A stretch of 64,000 nt of DNA from Sophora flavescens (taxonomy: Eukaryota; Streptophyta; Magnoliopsida; Fabales; Fabaceae). The notes beneath the pieces were generated by a model. It saw nothing but the letters and a program-made list of their open reading frames with translations, did not search any database and was not told where the DNA came from. Below are positions 46,290 through 58,733 of this stretch, in pieces; position 1 is the stretch's first letter; each line of letters starts with the position of its first letter. The stretch lies in contig CM061068.1 in NCBI GenBank assembly GCA_030762895.1, positions 43,696,783 through 43,760,782 on the forward strand. Reading direction: 5' to 3'. The position numbers were made by a program, and so were the translations under genes.

Positions 46290-47250
46290 TTTTCTTTTGT
46301 TTTGTTCAGGTTTAACGGGCACAGGGCCCATAAGCTTTGCCTTTGCTAGCTTCAGTAGGCACATGGCCTCAGAAGCTTTTTATCTTTCTTTTCAAGCTTC
46401 GATGGGTACCATATCCCGTAAGCTCTCATTTGTTTTGTTAAGCTTCGGTGGGTACCAGACCCCGTAAGCTCATTTCTGTTTTCAAGCTTCAGCGGGTACC
46501 AGGCCCCGTAAGCTCTTTTTGTTTTCAAGCTTCAGTGGGTAGTAGACCTTGTAAGCTCCGTTTTGTTGTCAAGCTACGACGGGTACCAAACCCCATAAGC
46601 TCTTTTATCATTTTGTCAAGCTTCGGCGGGTACCAAACCTCGTAAGTTCTTTTTGTTTTCAAGCTTCAACGGGTACTAGACCCTGTAAGCTACGTTTTTT
46701 GTAAAGCTTTGGCGGGTACCAAACCCCGTAAGCTCTTTTTGTTTTCAAGCTTCAGCGAGTACCAAACTCTGTAAGCTACGTTATGTTGTCAAGCTATGGT
46801 GGGTGCCAAACCCCGTAAGCTCTTTTATCATTTTGTCTAGCTTCGGCTGGTACCAGACCCCGAAAGCTCTTTTTGTTTTCAAGCTTCGGCGGGTACCAAA
46901 CCCTATAAGCTCTTTTTTGTTTTCAAGCTTCGGCGGGTACCATACCACGTAAGCTCATTTATTTTTTCAAGCTTCGACAGATAATCGACTCCGCAAGCTT
47001 TCTATCTTTTCTATCAAGCTTCAGTGGATAACCGACTCCACAAGCTTTTTACCTTTCCTTTCAAACTTCAGCGGATAACCAACTCCGCAAGCTTTTAACC
47101 TTTTGTTTTCAAGCTTCAGTGGATAATCGACTCGCAAGCTTTCTATCTTTTCTCTCAAGCTTCAGCGGATAACCGATTTCGTAAGCTTTTAATCTTTCTT
47201 TTCAAGCTTCAGCGGATAATCGACTCCGCGAGTTTTCTATCTTTTATGTT
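46290..47250 (+). repeat. Minisatellite of AAGCTTCGGCGGGTACC units
   Basis: About 18 tandem units of roughly 50 bp with TTCAAGCTTCGGCGGGTACC and CCGTAAGCTCTTTTTG halves. Toward the right the unit shifts to GCGGATAACCGACTCCG. It lies in the 3' untranslated part before the right LTR. Confidence 0.9.
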
Positions 47251-47318
47251 TAAGCTCATTTTTTCTTTAATTTTGAGCTCCTAACGGGCAATCTAGGAAA
47301 CAAGTAAAGATGGGCAGC

Positions 47319-48715
47319 TGTAAACACCAAATTTTGTCTGGGTATTTTTTTCTTTTAATTAATATTTTAAAAAAAACTAAAAATATTTTTATTCTTGGCC
47401 CATTACATCATCAAATGGAGCCTATTTTCGTTTTTGTTCCAAGTTATATTTTGGGCCCATTATCCAAGCCCAACTAAAAAATTTGTTTTTTTATTAATCT
47501 AATTTGTTATTAAAATATAATAAAATAATAATAAAAAGTAAAAAAAATTGAAAAAATTGACAGCTTTCACTTTGCTCTTTCAAGTATGGATCAGATTTTG
47601 CTTTCTTGGTCCCATTTGTTTTCATATGCTTTGTTTCCACAAATGGTGGTACTACCCTGCACCATTGTTGCACCTACAAGGTGGTGGAGCAAAGGTTGAT
47701 ATGCTCCTCACAAAATGTACCACCCTATGCATTTTTTGTCTACACTTCACAACATATCAATAACAAATTTTGGCACTATCAAAGCATCTTAGTGAACATG
47801 GGGAGCGTAAATCAAGAGGCATCAACACAAAGCCATCAACACAAAGGTGCGTACGAAATATGGATCAGAATAGAGATTACTGAAAAATCTCTCCCCAGCT
47901 TAAATCATGAATCATCCACAGCCACACTCCATCTCCTCTTTCAATCTTCACAGTCCCTTCTAACTCTTGGAAACCAAGACTGTCCTCCTCAGAGAGCAAA
48001 AGAAAACATACTCTATCTTCATCACCCATTCACTTCTTCTCAATAACATCATCAAAATTCACAACACTGCACAAACACCTCCAAATCATCTGTCACAACC
48101 CATCATCATCATCCTAATCAAACTTACCTCTAAACATTTGCAAAAAAAAAAAATAGAACAGAACCATCCTCTGTCAGTTCCGCCACGCTTCCCTGCTGTA
48201 CTCCGCACGATCCACCACCGCTCTGCCTCGAATCACGTCCTGCCACCCCTATTTATCGCGCACCCACTGTCTCGCCGCTTCTCGGACTCCGGTTGCCGCC
48301 GCGTGCCACCACGCAAGCCCCTGCATCGTCCCCAGATCCGCTCCGCTCGTGGACTCTGCCCCAGTGTGCTACCAACACGATTCACCAGCCCACGCCGCAC
48401 CACCCAGCGCCGCTCATCGCCATCCGCCGTGATCCTGTCGCCGATCGATCTCCTCAGCCACCTTTGTTCCCTCTGTGCTCAGACTGGTAATGATGGAAAT
48501 AAGCCAGAGGCTTCTCTGATGCTTTCTTTTCTTTTATTTGTTATGTAATATATATTTTTTTAAATTTTAATTTGTTCTATTGGGATTCTTTTAGTTTAGG
48601 ATGAGTTTATTTCATTTTTGTTTTAGTTATTGATATCTGTTTACTGGTGGGCGTAGTGTGCATAGGGTTAGTAGATGAGTTTTTGGGCCAAGCTTTTAAC
48701 ATGAGTGGTCTTTGT

Positions 48716-48791
<76 letters not shown>

Positions 48792-50047
48792 CTTCTTTTC
48801 AGTCAGGTCTGAATCTAAATTTTATTTTATATGATTTGTGCTTTGGGCTTAAGATATATATTTTTAGTTTATTTTTATTTTTGTTTGGGTTTACTGATTT
48901 GGGCCAAAACTAAACCGGCAAAAAACTAAAAATGTTCTAAAATTTTTTTGGTTCCTTGTTTCAGATAAAGATCTCCTAAAAATGTTTTGAAACTAAATTG
49001 GCTTGTTTGAATTAACGCAACAATTTACAACGTTGATGTACAATTTTTCGTCCTCAAGTGTTGCAAAAATTGTAAGGGTTTATTGTATAGTTTCCCTATC
49101 TTTAACCATGTGCAAGAGTGAGTTCTCTAATTTTATAAATAAAAATGATTTTTATGTTCTATTTTGACAAAGTTTATTTTTTACAAAAATAAATAAATAA
49201 ATAAATAAATAAATATTTTTAAGTATCTCTAATACAATTTCAATAAATAAAAACCTTTATTAATTCACGCAACAATCTATGACGTTGATGTACGATTTTT
49301 CATCCTCAAGTGTTATATGAATTGTAAGGGTTCATCGTATAGCTTGACTATCTTTAACCCCGTGCGAGAATGTATTATCTTCTATAAAAATAATAAAATG
49401 TTTTCAATTTATACATTTAACCAATTTCATCCTATTTAATTCAATAGAAATATCTTTTGAATTCAAGCAACAATCTACGACGTTGATGTATGAATATACA
49501 TCTCAAGTATCGTATGAATTGTAAGGGTTTCTCGTGTAGCACTGTTATCTTGGACCCTGTGCATGAGTGAATTAATTTTAAAATAAAATCCCTTTTCCAA
49601 AAAAATAAATCAAATCTTTACCTAAAATTAAAATCAACCAACAAATAAAATCTTTTTCTATAAGAACTACGTGGCTTTGAGTTTCCCATCGCTCCCGAAA
49701 ATACGTAGGAGTAGAATCAATCATTCTGTCAAGCTAAAATTTAATTGTCACTTTTCTTTTGTTTATCCTTTTTTTATTTATTTAAAAAGTGGGGAAAAAT
49801 AAATATTTTCAAATGTTGTTAAAATTAATTTTCCCAATTAACTTGAGGTACCATTTTTAAACGGGTGATGTAGGGTGCTGATACCTTCCCTACTCGTAAC
49901 CGACTCCCGAACTCAAATCTCTCTTTTTTAAAAGACCAGTTTCCTTAAAATAAATGGGTTTTCCAATTTTTCCCCAAATAAAATATTGGTGACGACTCCT
50001 TTGTTTTTGTCTTCTTTTCGCGGTCCCCGGACGGGTCGGTCGCGACA
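47319..50047 (+). repeat. 3' LTR of Tat/Ogre-like element (2729 bp)
   Basis: It starts TGTAAACACC after GATGGGCAGC and ends GGTCGCGACA. It has a long (TA)n run at 48719-48788 and a GC-rich Pro/Ala/His-coding-like stretch at 48180-48490 that may be promoter-proximal leader. Confidence 0.85.
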
Positions 50048-50547
50048 AATATAAGATCCGAACCAATAATTCGATGAATCTGAAAATTCGAACATAATAA
50101 ATTAAATTGGTTTGAATTTTTCGATGTTCGGGCCTGAACCGAACCGAACTGAACCTGTTAGTGATTGGTTCGATTATTAGGTTCAAAGATTCTAGAACCG
50201 AACAGATCACGTTACTATATTTTATTATTTATATATAAAATATTAATATTTAATATTTTTATTTTTATAATCTGTCCAACATTGCACATGTTAATGATTC
50301 AAAAAATAAAAAACTTGTATTGGAAATAGTAGCTTTTAAACTTTCAAAGAATTGAACCAAACCAACCAGAAACTTTAAAAGAATTGAACCAAACCAACCA
50401 GATATACCTTTACTTATTAGTGTTTGCCTTTGTATAAACGAGTGCTTCATGATTCCATGAATAGTCTCCAACATCGAAACAAACTTTTTAACGATTTTAG
50501 GAAAGATAAATATAATTCATTTAAGGATTAAAGGAAAATTTTAAAGG

Positions 50548-50783
50548 AATCATATGCTAACTTGACACCATAGAGGGTTATCATGTGTCACTTGGGATAA
50601 TCATGTGACCTTATGTTGGATACATAAGTACTTAATAGATGCCACATGACAATAGTGGCCAAAAATAAATTTCAGATTTTACAAGGACCAAAAACAAATT
50701 TTAAAATTTTATAGGGACCAAAATCAAAATTCTCTCATTTTGCAGGAACCAAAAGCATATTTAACTTCATATTTTTAAAAATT
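50548..50783 (-). repeat. Right arm of long inverted repeat
   Basis: Inverted match of 31051-31276, with the shared TCCCAAGTGACAC and TTTTTGGTCC segments. Further GGACTAAAA and GGACCAAAA motifs extend to 50990, so the arm may be longer than its left partner. Confidence 0.7.
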
Positions 50784-50999
50784 GATTTTTTAATAAAAAA
50801 AATGTGGCATTAAAATAATATTATTTTGCCACATGTCCTGTTGACCCGGTCAACGCGGTTAGCCACGTAGGCAAATAACGGCTACTGTTGACGGCAGGGA
50901 CTAACAACAAAAAAAAAATTGCGAGCCCAAAATGCAGAGAAAAAAAAAGATAAGGACTAAAACCATAAGACCCTATTTTACAAGGACCAAAAGGTTCAT

Positions 51000-52590
51000 T
51001 AAGCTGAGAATATATATGGTGTCTAAAAGCTATAATGGATATAACAATATATATAGAGTCTAAAAGCTATAATGGGTAGAGCTGATGGTGGAAAGATTAT
51101 GATTTTCTACCTTTTGGACGAAAAAGACACTCAAATTTTTCTAACACGAAGTGAATTTCGTCTGAAGGATCAAATTAAGTCAGGAAAATTCAGCCGAGCT
51201 CACTAAATTAAGACGGATGGAACCGTTTTGTGTGAGAGGAAAAGTAAAGTGTCTTTCTTACCCTATAGGTAGATAATCCCGGTCCATGGGGAGAACCTTT
51301 AACCTCCATATAAGGTACCGTATGTTTATATTTTGTGTATCCAATGTTGTTCCATTGCCCTGAAATGAATTATACATAAACATATCTATAATATACCGAA
51401 GAATGTACAAGCTATGAGTTATTGGAAATGTTTAGTTTATTCACAACCACTGAGATGGGATAGAGAGGGTCAAGTGTTGAATTTTGAGATATGATATGAA
51501 AAATTCAACATATGATTAAAAAATTAAAATACAACAAAACTAAAAACTGCCAATGTCTGCTTCGGATGCTTACATAAATAAATGTATGATTGTTTTTTAA
51601 GACTACAAAATAGGTTACTTTTTTTTATATGAACAAAATATGTTACCTTTGATCATTGAATTATTATTTTAAAAAATATTTATGAGTTTATATATGCATT
51701 TTAATTTTGAATTCATCCTTTCAAGTGCATTAAGGATGATTGGTTTTAAGGAAGTTCAAAATATTAGCAAATTCTCTTTTTACAGGTTATGTTATCTTTT
51801 CATGGGCTGAAAGAAAAATCACAATAGTGAAACAGAATATCCTATGTCGTGTTTGGAAGCACGCTCAGCTAAATGTAATGTGTGATAGTGAAAAAATTAC
51901 AAAAGTGTCATTTTAGATGTGATTTTAACACCAAATGTGATTGTCTATCGCCCTAAACCCTATCAAACATACGTTTAAACTCTAAAGCTTTGATACATTA
52001 GATTTTTTATTCTATATCCAATTTCATAGTCTTCACTTATTTTTTTTCTTTCTTTTTTTCACCCAACATCATATACTTCAAATCCTAACAAGGACAATAT
52101 ACGCATCACCTCTCATATGGCCTTAATCACCTCTATGTGAGTCTTGACATGGAGTTCATTTAGCTGGTCCACATTATTTTCTTTAGTCGTCAACACTTAA
52201 AAAATATATTCTTATACTTTAATACTTATCATTGAGTAGTTTAATCCCATCAAACATTAATAAAAGTGTGTTTTTCAATAAAAATATTAATTTGCATCAA
52301 AATAAGAACAAAATTTTATATATATAATATAAATATAAATTACATAATAAAATCCCAATTAAAAATTAAACATCAGACTGGTTGGTCAGGCTCAGCCAAA
52401 ATCATGCTGATAAGATAATATGAGGTCAAAATTCATTTCTACGTAAATTTGTTTGCCCAACTCACATGTTTCATCGGATAATCTAGGTTGGTGCATCAAG
52501 TTTAAATTATTTTAACAACTCTTTAATTATCTCTACATCAAATGCTCGTTTATTGCTCGCCCAGTTCCTTAGGATTATTGTGTTAATGTA
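51000..52590. other. Intergenic DNA with a repeated flank
   Basis: 51309-51402 repeats 30674-30780. A short frame near 51070-51210 is open but unrecognised. Nothing else was seen. Confidence 0.4.
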
Positions 52591-52604
52591 TTTTTTTTAA
52601 CCAT

Positions 52605-52800
52605 GTTATATGTATGATTGTATAAAATATTCACCATCGTTAGCAGTGACTAATCTCCGTCGAAGAATCTATTGGGCACACAAGGTGAGTTCTTCCATCT
52701 CGACTAGGTTTTCTATATACACAAGAGTCGGGATTCGAACCCCTGACCACTTGCTTAAGGTGTCCGAGTCCCTTAACATTCGGACCAACCACACGTTGGT
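52605..52800 (-). mobile_element. tRNA-derived SINE-like copy
   Basis: On the minus strand, GTGTGGTTGGTCCGAATG resembles an A box and GGTTCGAATCCC (52730-52741) is a perfect B box. A non-tRNA tail follows to about 52605. No clear target duplication or poly(A)/poly(T) end was seen. Confidence 0.45.
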
Positions 52801-52852
52801 ATATTTATGTATTTTAAGTAAATGTAAAATATGAAAGATATTTATTATTAAC

Positions 52853-53350
52853 TGAGACGTCCCGACGTCCCATTAAGGAAAACCCATAATATTAGGACCT
52901 AAACGTGTTATTATCGTTAAGCGTATATATATTAAAACGGCAGGAAAAATTTAAAACTTAAAATATAAACATATATATATACAAAAACACAACTATAATA
53001 TATACATATATGCTGATACATGTACTGTCAAGGAATTCCCATCAGTAGGATCCCAAAATATACAAACTGGTATAAACAACAGAAGATAAACATCTCAAAA
53101 AGACGCACTGGTCGTAGACTCTCTACTCAACTACTCGGTCCCACTGCTCGTCCTCTAGCATCTGGCTCATAAGGGGTTCCATCTAGCTCCTCCATAGCTA
53201 GCTCCTCCACCGCGTCTTCTTATAGCGATCATAGAAATAAAACATACACAACAGCAAGAAGAAAAGGGATAAGAAATAATATAACGTCACACGTGGAAAA
53301 GGTTTAGCAACATTTAATTCTATAGCAGCACACTAAACACCCATCTCCAA

Positions 53351-53425
<75 letters not shown>

Positions 53426-55846
53426 AAACACAAATCATCCTCAATCCACGTCTAAGATTTTTCCTCTACCCTCCATCATGATGCAATGCAAATGTTGTAT
53501 GAATAATCTCATCAGGTATCGGCCATATTCGGATATCCAACACAATGACACGTCCCAGAGGCCCTGGTGCACACCCTCGTCCGCAGATGGAGGATGCCCA
53601 TGCAAAGCAATGGCACTATAGCTACACAATACGGTGCGCACCTTTGAACCACGGCCAAGGTGCTCATGCAAAGCATGAACTATAGCTGTAACTAAAATAA
53701 AATAATGTCTGGGACGGTCCGCCGTTAGTCTAAACCCCAGGAATTCTCCCTCCGGGAATAGACCCCACACGACCATGTTTCAGCTCCACCAGACCATGTT
53801 TTAGGTCCATCATACCATGTTTCAGGTCAACCATATCATGGACCATGTTTCAGGTCACCCCCTAGTGCGCTAACCGCTCATCATAATCTCATAGATAACC
53901 TCAATAATAATCTCATCTCATCAATCCCATCATCATCATATCACAGTAATTATCTCAGACAGGCACTGCCAGTACATATAGTATGAATTCCTCAATACAT
54001 CATCATGTCTCAACATAACTTATCACTTACTCAACCTCTAAGCATAATCATAACATTCATCACATCATACCATCATATCATCATGTTCACATGTCATCAT
54101 ATCATTATTACAATCATGTTATCATTTTCCAAGATAATAATCATTACCAAAATATAATGAAATAATAACTATAGACATATTCAAAATAATTCCCACACTC
54201 ATAATATCATCCATCAATTACCAGATTCAATTCAACCAGTCAAATCAGTCAATCAGGCAATCATCAAATAATAAAATAATATATTATTAACGCAACGACG
54301 ATAAAAGCACAATTTCAATATCATCATTGGTACCACTAGGTAGTCCCCGATATGATATAGATATTGTTCGTTACTCGTTCTCATGTAGGGTTTAGGTCGC
54401 CCTACGCCATTATCGAATGAAAGGTCACCGTGCCGTTTCCGACTTTAAATAATTTCTTTCCCCCACCTGAAAACCATACGACCACCGGAATGCTACGAAA
54501 TCACCCCTCCTCTATTCCTCTCGAATCTTGCTCACACGGACTAAGGCCCCTGAGTCTCCGAAATTCCACCTAAGAATCACATTGTGAATGACACATTGTA
54601 AGGAACTTAAAATCTGTAGGAAATACTACAAAATCTGCCATTGTTTTGGCTCTATATCTCACAATCTAGACATTTATTTAACAATTTGAACGGTAAAAAT
54701 AAAAAAATACCTTTCCTTTACCTCCTCCAAAAATTTCAGCTCGATCCAACGGTGAACGAGCCTAGGATGAACCTTCCAAGGTGATTGGTCATGAGCTACA
54801 CTGATTGAGTTTCTCTCCTTCTGAGTTAAATAACTCACACTCTGTGGATTACTCAGAAGTTTAAACCGTTGGATATGAAATACTATCAACCTAGAACCTC
54901 TCTATGAAATTTCAATACGATCTAACGGTGGAAGAAGGTGTGGTGATGATTTTACAGAAGCTACTCCAACCAAGCTTCAAGCTTTTCAACAATGGTTGTC
55001 TTGTACTTTGGGAATTTTCTTCTCCAACTCTTCTTTCTCATGCTGTGTGAAAGTGAGAAGGAAGTGAATTTTGATCACTCTTCTTTCACTTAGCCAGTGT
55101 CTTGGTTTTGTTTAGATGACTTAGGTGGCTTTGAGGTAACTTAGTGGAATACATGTGTCATAAGGAGGTTATTTAGATGGGTTAGTAGGCTAGGTGTCAC
55201 ATAGGTAGCATGGTTAGGTGTCTTTAAGTTAGATTAGTGGAGTCTAAGTGTCCCTTGGTGGCAGCCACACCCATGCAACCCTCCCACTTAGTGACACGTG
55301 TCCAATTGTGACATGTGTCATCCACACACGTTGCCGCGTGTTGCCCTGTCAGCACAACAGGGTATTTTCTTCCGCATTTTCCCATGTAACCTACTGTTAG
55401 GATATTCTTCTGTATTATTTTAGGTTACTCCTAAGACCTATTGTACTCAGGCCCGACCTAAATTAATATTCCGACTCTCGATTAATTAATCGATCACAAA
55501 ACACTCGATTTGTGTTTCTTTGTGTTCTGGACCCGTTCGACATTCGATTGACCTCAAATTTGAGATATAGGCTCTTCAAAACCTAATAAATAACCTCAAA
55601 CCATCAAAAAATTCTAATCTCATCCTTAACTCCAAATTTATTATTTCACACTCATACGTCTTAAAGACGATAATCGGGGAAAAACCCTAAGTTTTGCTCA
55701 TATTTAAACTCATTCTCGATGATTGCTTACTTTCTAGGCAAAAATTCCTAGACTTTAACTACCATTTTAACCACATAATCCAAATTTTAATCTTAATCCT
55801 CTTACTTAACAAAACATAAAATTAATTATAAAATTGGGCTGTTACA
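52853..55846 (-). mobile_element. Solo LTR of a gypsy-type element (2994 bp)
   Basis: Identical 5-bp duplications, TTAAC, at 52848-52852 and 55847-55851 flank a block that, on the minus strand, starts TGTAACAGCCC and ends GGGACGTCTCA. No primer site, coding region or second LTR is present, so it is a solo LTR left by recombination between two LTRs. It contains two (TA)n runs at 53353-53421. It is unrelated to the LTRs of copies A and B. Confidence 0.88.
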
Positions 55847-55851
55847 TTAAC

Positions 55852-56220
55852 CATCACAAGATTTTTATCGGAAAGTTACATAATAAATATGATAAACAAA
55901 AAAATTGATATCTATTGCCCTTAAAGCAATAGTTAAAGAATATAGTTTAGGTTAATTTGTAAATAACGATTTACCTTTTTTATTTATTAATCACTGATCT
56001 TAGTAAAACCAAAATAAAATAAGATTGAAGGAACATCAAGCTATTTAGGCTACTTAGAATAATTTGCCCCTAATCATGCATTTTTTTCTTGAGGTCCTCA
56101 CATGCCTCACGATGCACTCTTTCATCATCGAAAATATTATCTTCCAATTATTTTAATTAATTATTTTTATGAGAATTATTTTAATTAGTTAAATAAAAAA
56201 GGTCAGGAACTAAAAAACCA
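55852..56220. other. AT-rich spacer
   Basis: Nothing recognised. Confidence 0.4.
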
Positions 56221-56472
56221 GAGTAGATTAGTGGAAAGGAAAGTCTATTTTTTTATTCAAGAATTTAAATAAACAATTATTACCAACAAAAACAAAAAAA
56301 ATAAAAAAAGGGAAAGAAAAGAGAAAGAAGACCAATTGAAGTTTGAATTTGAATAGTGGATTGCAATTTCGGTTTCTTCGAGGGACCAAGCAGACAGAGA
56401 GAGTTGCATAAGGGAGCAACAACAACAAACAAAGCTAGGTTTGCGTTTCGAATCCTAAAACAACGTCGCTTC

Positions 56473-56600
56473 ATGGGCGATGAAAAATCCCAAATCATGA
56501 TGGCCGCTAGAGACAGAGATCGAGAGCTCCTCATCCCCGTCACTGAACTCCTCTGGTGCCGCCGCCGTCGCATCCTCTAAACCGTCGTCTTCTTCCTCTT
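56473..56600 (+). pseudogene. LIKE-COV exon 1 with frameshift
   Basis: From the ATG at 56473 one reads MGDEKSQIMMAARDRDRELL and IPVT, the N-terminus of legume LCV-type proteins as I recall it. One extra base near 56546 then breaks the frame; in the shifted frame SSGAAAVASSKPSSSSSS, the expected serine-rich cytosolic tail, continues to a stop. No donor or following LCV exon is found downstream. The exons that would follow lie 27-36 kb to the left. Confidence 0.75.
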
Positions 56601-56654
56601 CCTAGCATCATCTGTTTTTCTCTATTTACTTAATCTGGATTTTGTAAGGGGTTG

Positions 56655-56830
56655 GAATACGTCAGGCCGCCTGGCAGGGGCCTATGGTCTGGCCTATTTA
56701 AGGCTTGGTCTGACCTATTTAATAAAAAGGCCAGGTCTAGGCTTTTCAAAAAGTCTCTTTAGTTAAATAGGCCAGGCATACGCTTATGGAAAAGCTTTCT
56801 AAGCCTGATAGGCCGGCCTGTTTAGAATTA
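56655..56830. repeat. hAT-like terminal fragment, AGGCC-rich
   Basis: Multiple GGCCTATTTA, CAGGCC and GGCCGGCCTG motifs in both orientations, as at the ends of some plant hAT elements. No pair of ends could be defined. Confidence 0.4.
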
Positions 56831-57007
56831 ATATTTTTTATTTAAATATAATTTTTAATTAAATATAATATATAATATAATATTAATTTATAAAAAAAAT
56901 AAAAAAAATAAAAATCATAAAAATATATTACTTTTTTAGTTTGAATTATTAAAATTAACAGAAATAAAAAATAAAAACAAAAAGTTTTTTTTAGAAACAT
57001 TTTTGTT

Positions 57008-58733
57008 GGGTCTTATATTAGAATTTGCCGAGAGTTTTGCATCATACTCACTAGAAATGTGCTAAATGAGGATGCGCAAAACTTTGGACAAAATCAGAAT
57101 TCAAATTGTTATATTTATTTATTTTTTATTTTATTTTCTTTTTAGAAAAGAAAAGCCTTTCATGACTGGATCTGTTATACATGTTGCATCCATCTTCCTG
57201 ATCACTGTTGTTAGATGACCGACAGGGGCTGCAGACTGCTGAGATTAATTTTGGATGTTGCTCTATGCCTGATTTCATCTTGTGGTTACCAATAAATAAA
57301 AACAAAATTTCTTCGCCTATATTATCAATCATGGCCTTCTCCCTGCTATATATTGAACAATAATATTGAAAATAATAAAACTGATTCTGATATTTCAACA
57401 ATAAGACGTCGAAATGTTATGCTTTACTCAACTTAATTTGCTAATTGTTGGGTCCCTAAACTAAAACTTTCTAATTGTATCCCTGAACTTAATTATATAA
57501 AATTTTCAATTATGTTCCTAAAGTAGAAATATGACTATATAAAATAATAAAATAATAAAATGATGGATGATGAAATTTAGAGAGAGAAAAAAATACTATT
57601 TGAGATAACAATAAATTGACAAAAGATGAACATAAGAGAAAAAACTCACTATTTAAAATAATAATAATAATTTTTGTATTCATTAGGGATTAAAAACAAA
57701 TAAAAATTTCATAGGGAGCAAAATCAAATATTACCAATTTTATAGGAATCAAAAGTATATTTTGTTAGGGACATTTTAGTCCCTACGGCTACCAATGACT
57801 ATTTTGGCCGACATTTGAGACTTTTAAAGACCAAATTGTTATTCTTCATTTTTCAAGAACCGAATATATCCCAATATTTTTTTTCGGGAATCAGTTTGAA
57901 CATTTACTTTCAGTCTTATCTTTTATTATTTTATTATTAATATAAACATATTTTTTTATAAAATTGTATATCTTATTATTTTATTATTATTTGAAACAAT
58001 AAATTTTCTCACTTTATTTTATATTTTGTTATTGATTTAGATATGATTTTTCACATTAATCCTATATACCATGTCAAGTATTTTTCTAAAATACCGTGCA
58101 ACATGATTGTACCAAATTATATAGAGGGACATCACACTTTTTATCACAAATTGTGGAACAGTGTTTGACATGTGGATAGTACAATGTGATTGAATGAATA
58201 ACAAAAATAATAGTAAAAAAGATTTTGTTTTATTAAATATAGATAAATAGATAGATTTTAGTAAAATATCAGTTATAATCCTCGGTATAGCTGTCTTCCT
58301 GAAGTATATTAGAATTTGCCGAGAGTTTTGCAGCATACTCGCTAGAAATGTGCTAAATGAGGATGCGCAAAACTTTGGACAAAATCAGAACTTAAATTGT
58401 TGTATTTATTTATTTTTTATTTTATTTTATTTTTAGAAAAGAAAAGCCTTTCATGACTGCATCTGTTATACATGTTGCATCCATCTTCCTGATCACTGTT
58501 GTTAGATGACCGACAGGGGCTGCAGACTGCTGAGATTAATTTTGGATGTTGCTCTATGCCTGATTTCATCTTGTGGTTACCAATAAATAAAAACAAAATT
58601 TCTTCGCCTATATTATCAATCATGGCCTTCTCCCTGCTATATATTGAACAATAATATTGAAAATAATAAAACTGATTCTGATATTTCAACAATAAGACGT
58701 CGAAATGTTATGCTTTACTCAACTTAATTTGCT
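57008..58733 (+). repeat. Direct duplication, two 430-bp copies
   Basis: 57008-57440 and 58305-58733 are nearly identical (start ATTAGAATTTGCCGAGAG, end CAACTTAATTTGCTA), 1297 bp apart. Each holds a 91-codon minus-strand frame with no recognised domain. There is no TG/CA end, primer site or tRNA-like sequence. The spacer has TTTTGGTC/GGGACC motifs. Confidence 0.85.

Larger units (their letters stand above)
31410..50047 (+). mobile_element. Tat/Ogre-like LTR retrotransposon, gag only, interrupted
   Basis: LTRs at 31410-33924 and 47319-50047 start TGTAAACACC and end GGTCGCGACA. The primer site GGCGACTCCACTGGGGAT follows the left LTR, a sequence typical of Tat/Ogre elements. A gag gene with nonsense mutations lies at 34943-36715. 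No protease, reverse transcriptase or integrase is present. A long 3' region with a minisatellite precedes the right LTR. Gypsy copy B interrupts it (38054-45732). Flanks GGTAT and AATAT are not a clean 5-bp target duplication. Confidence 0.8.

Noticed and set aside
31405..50052. Target duplication of the Tat/Ogre-like element
   Set aside because: GGTAT and AATAT agree at only three of five positions, too few to call.
57008..58733. Direct repeats as LTRs of a TRIM element
   Set aside because: No TG/CA ends, no primer site after the first copy, no polypurine tract before the second, and no target duplication.
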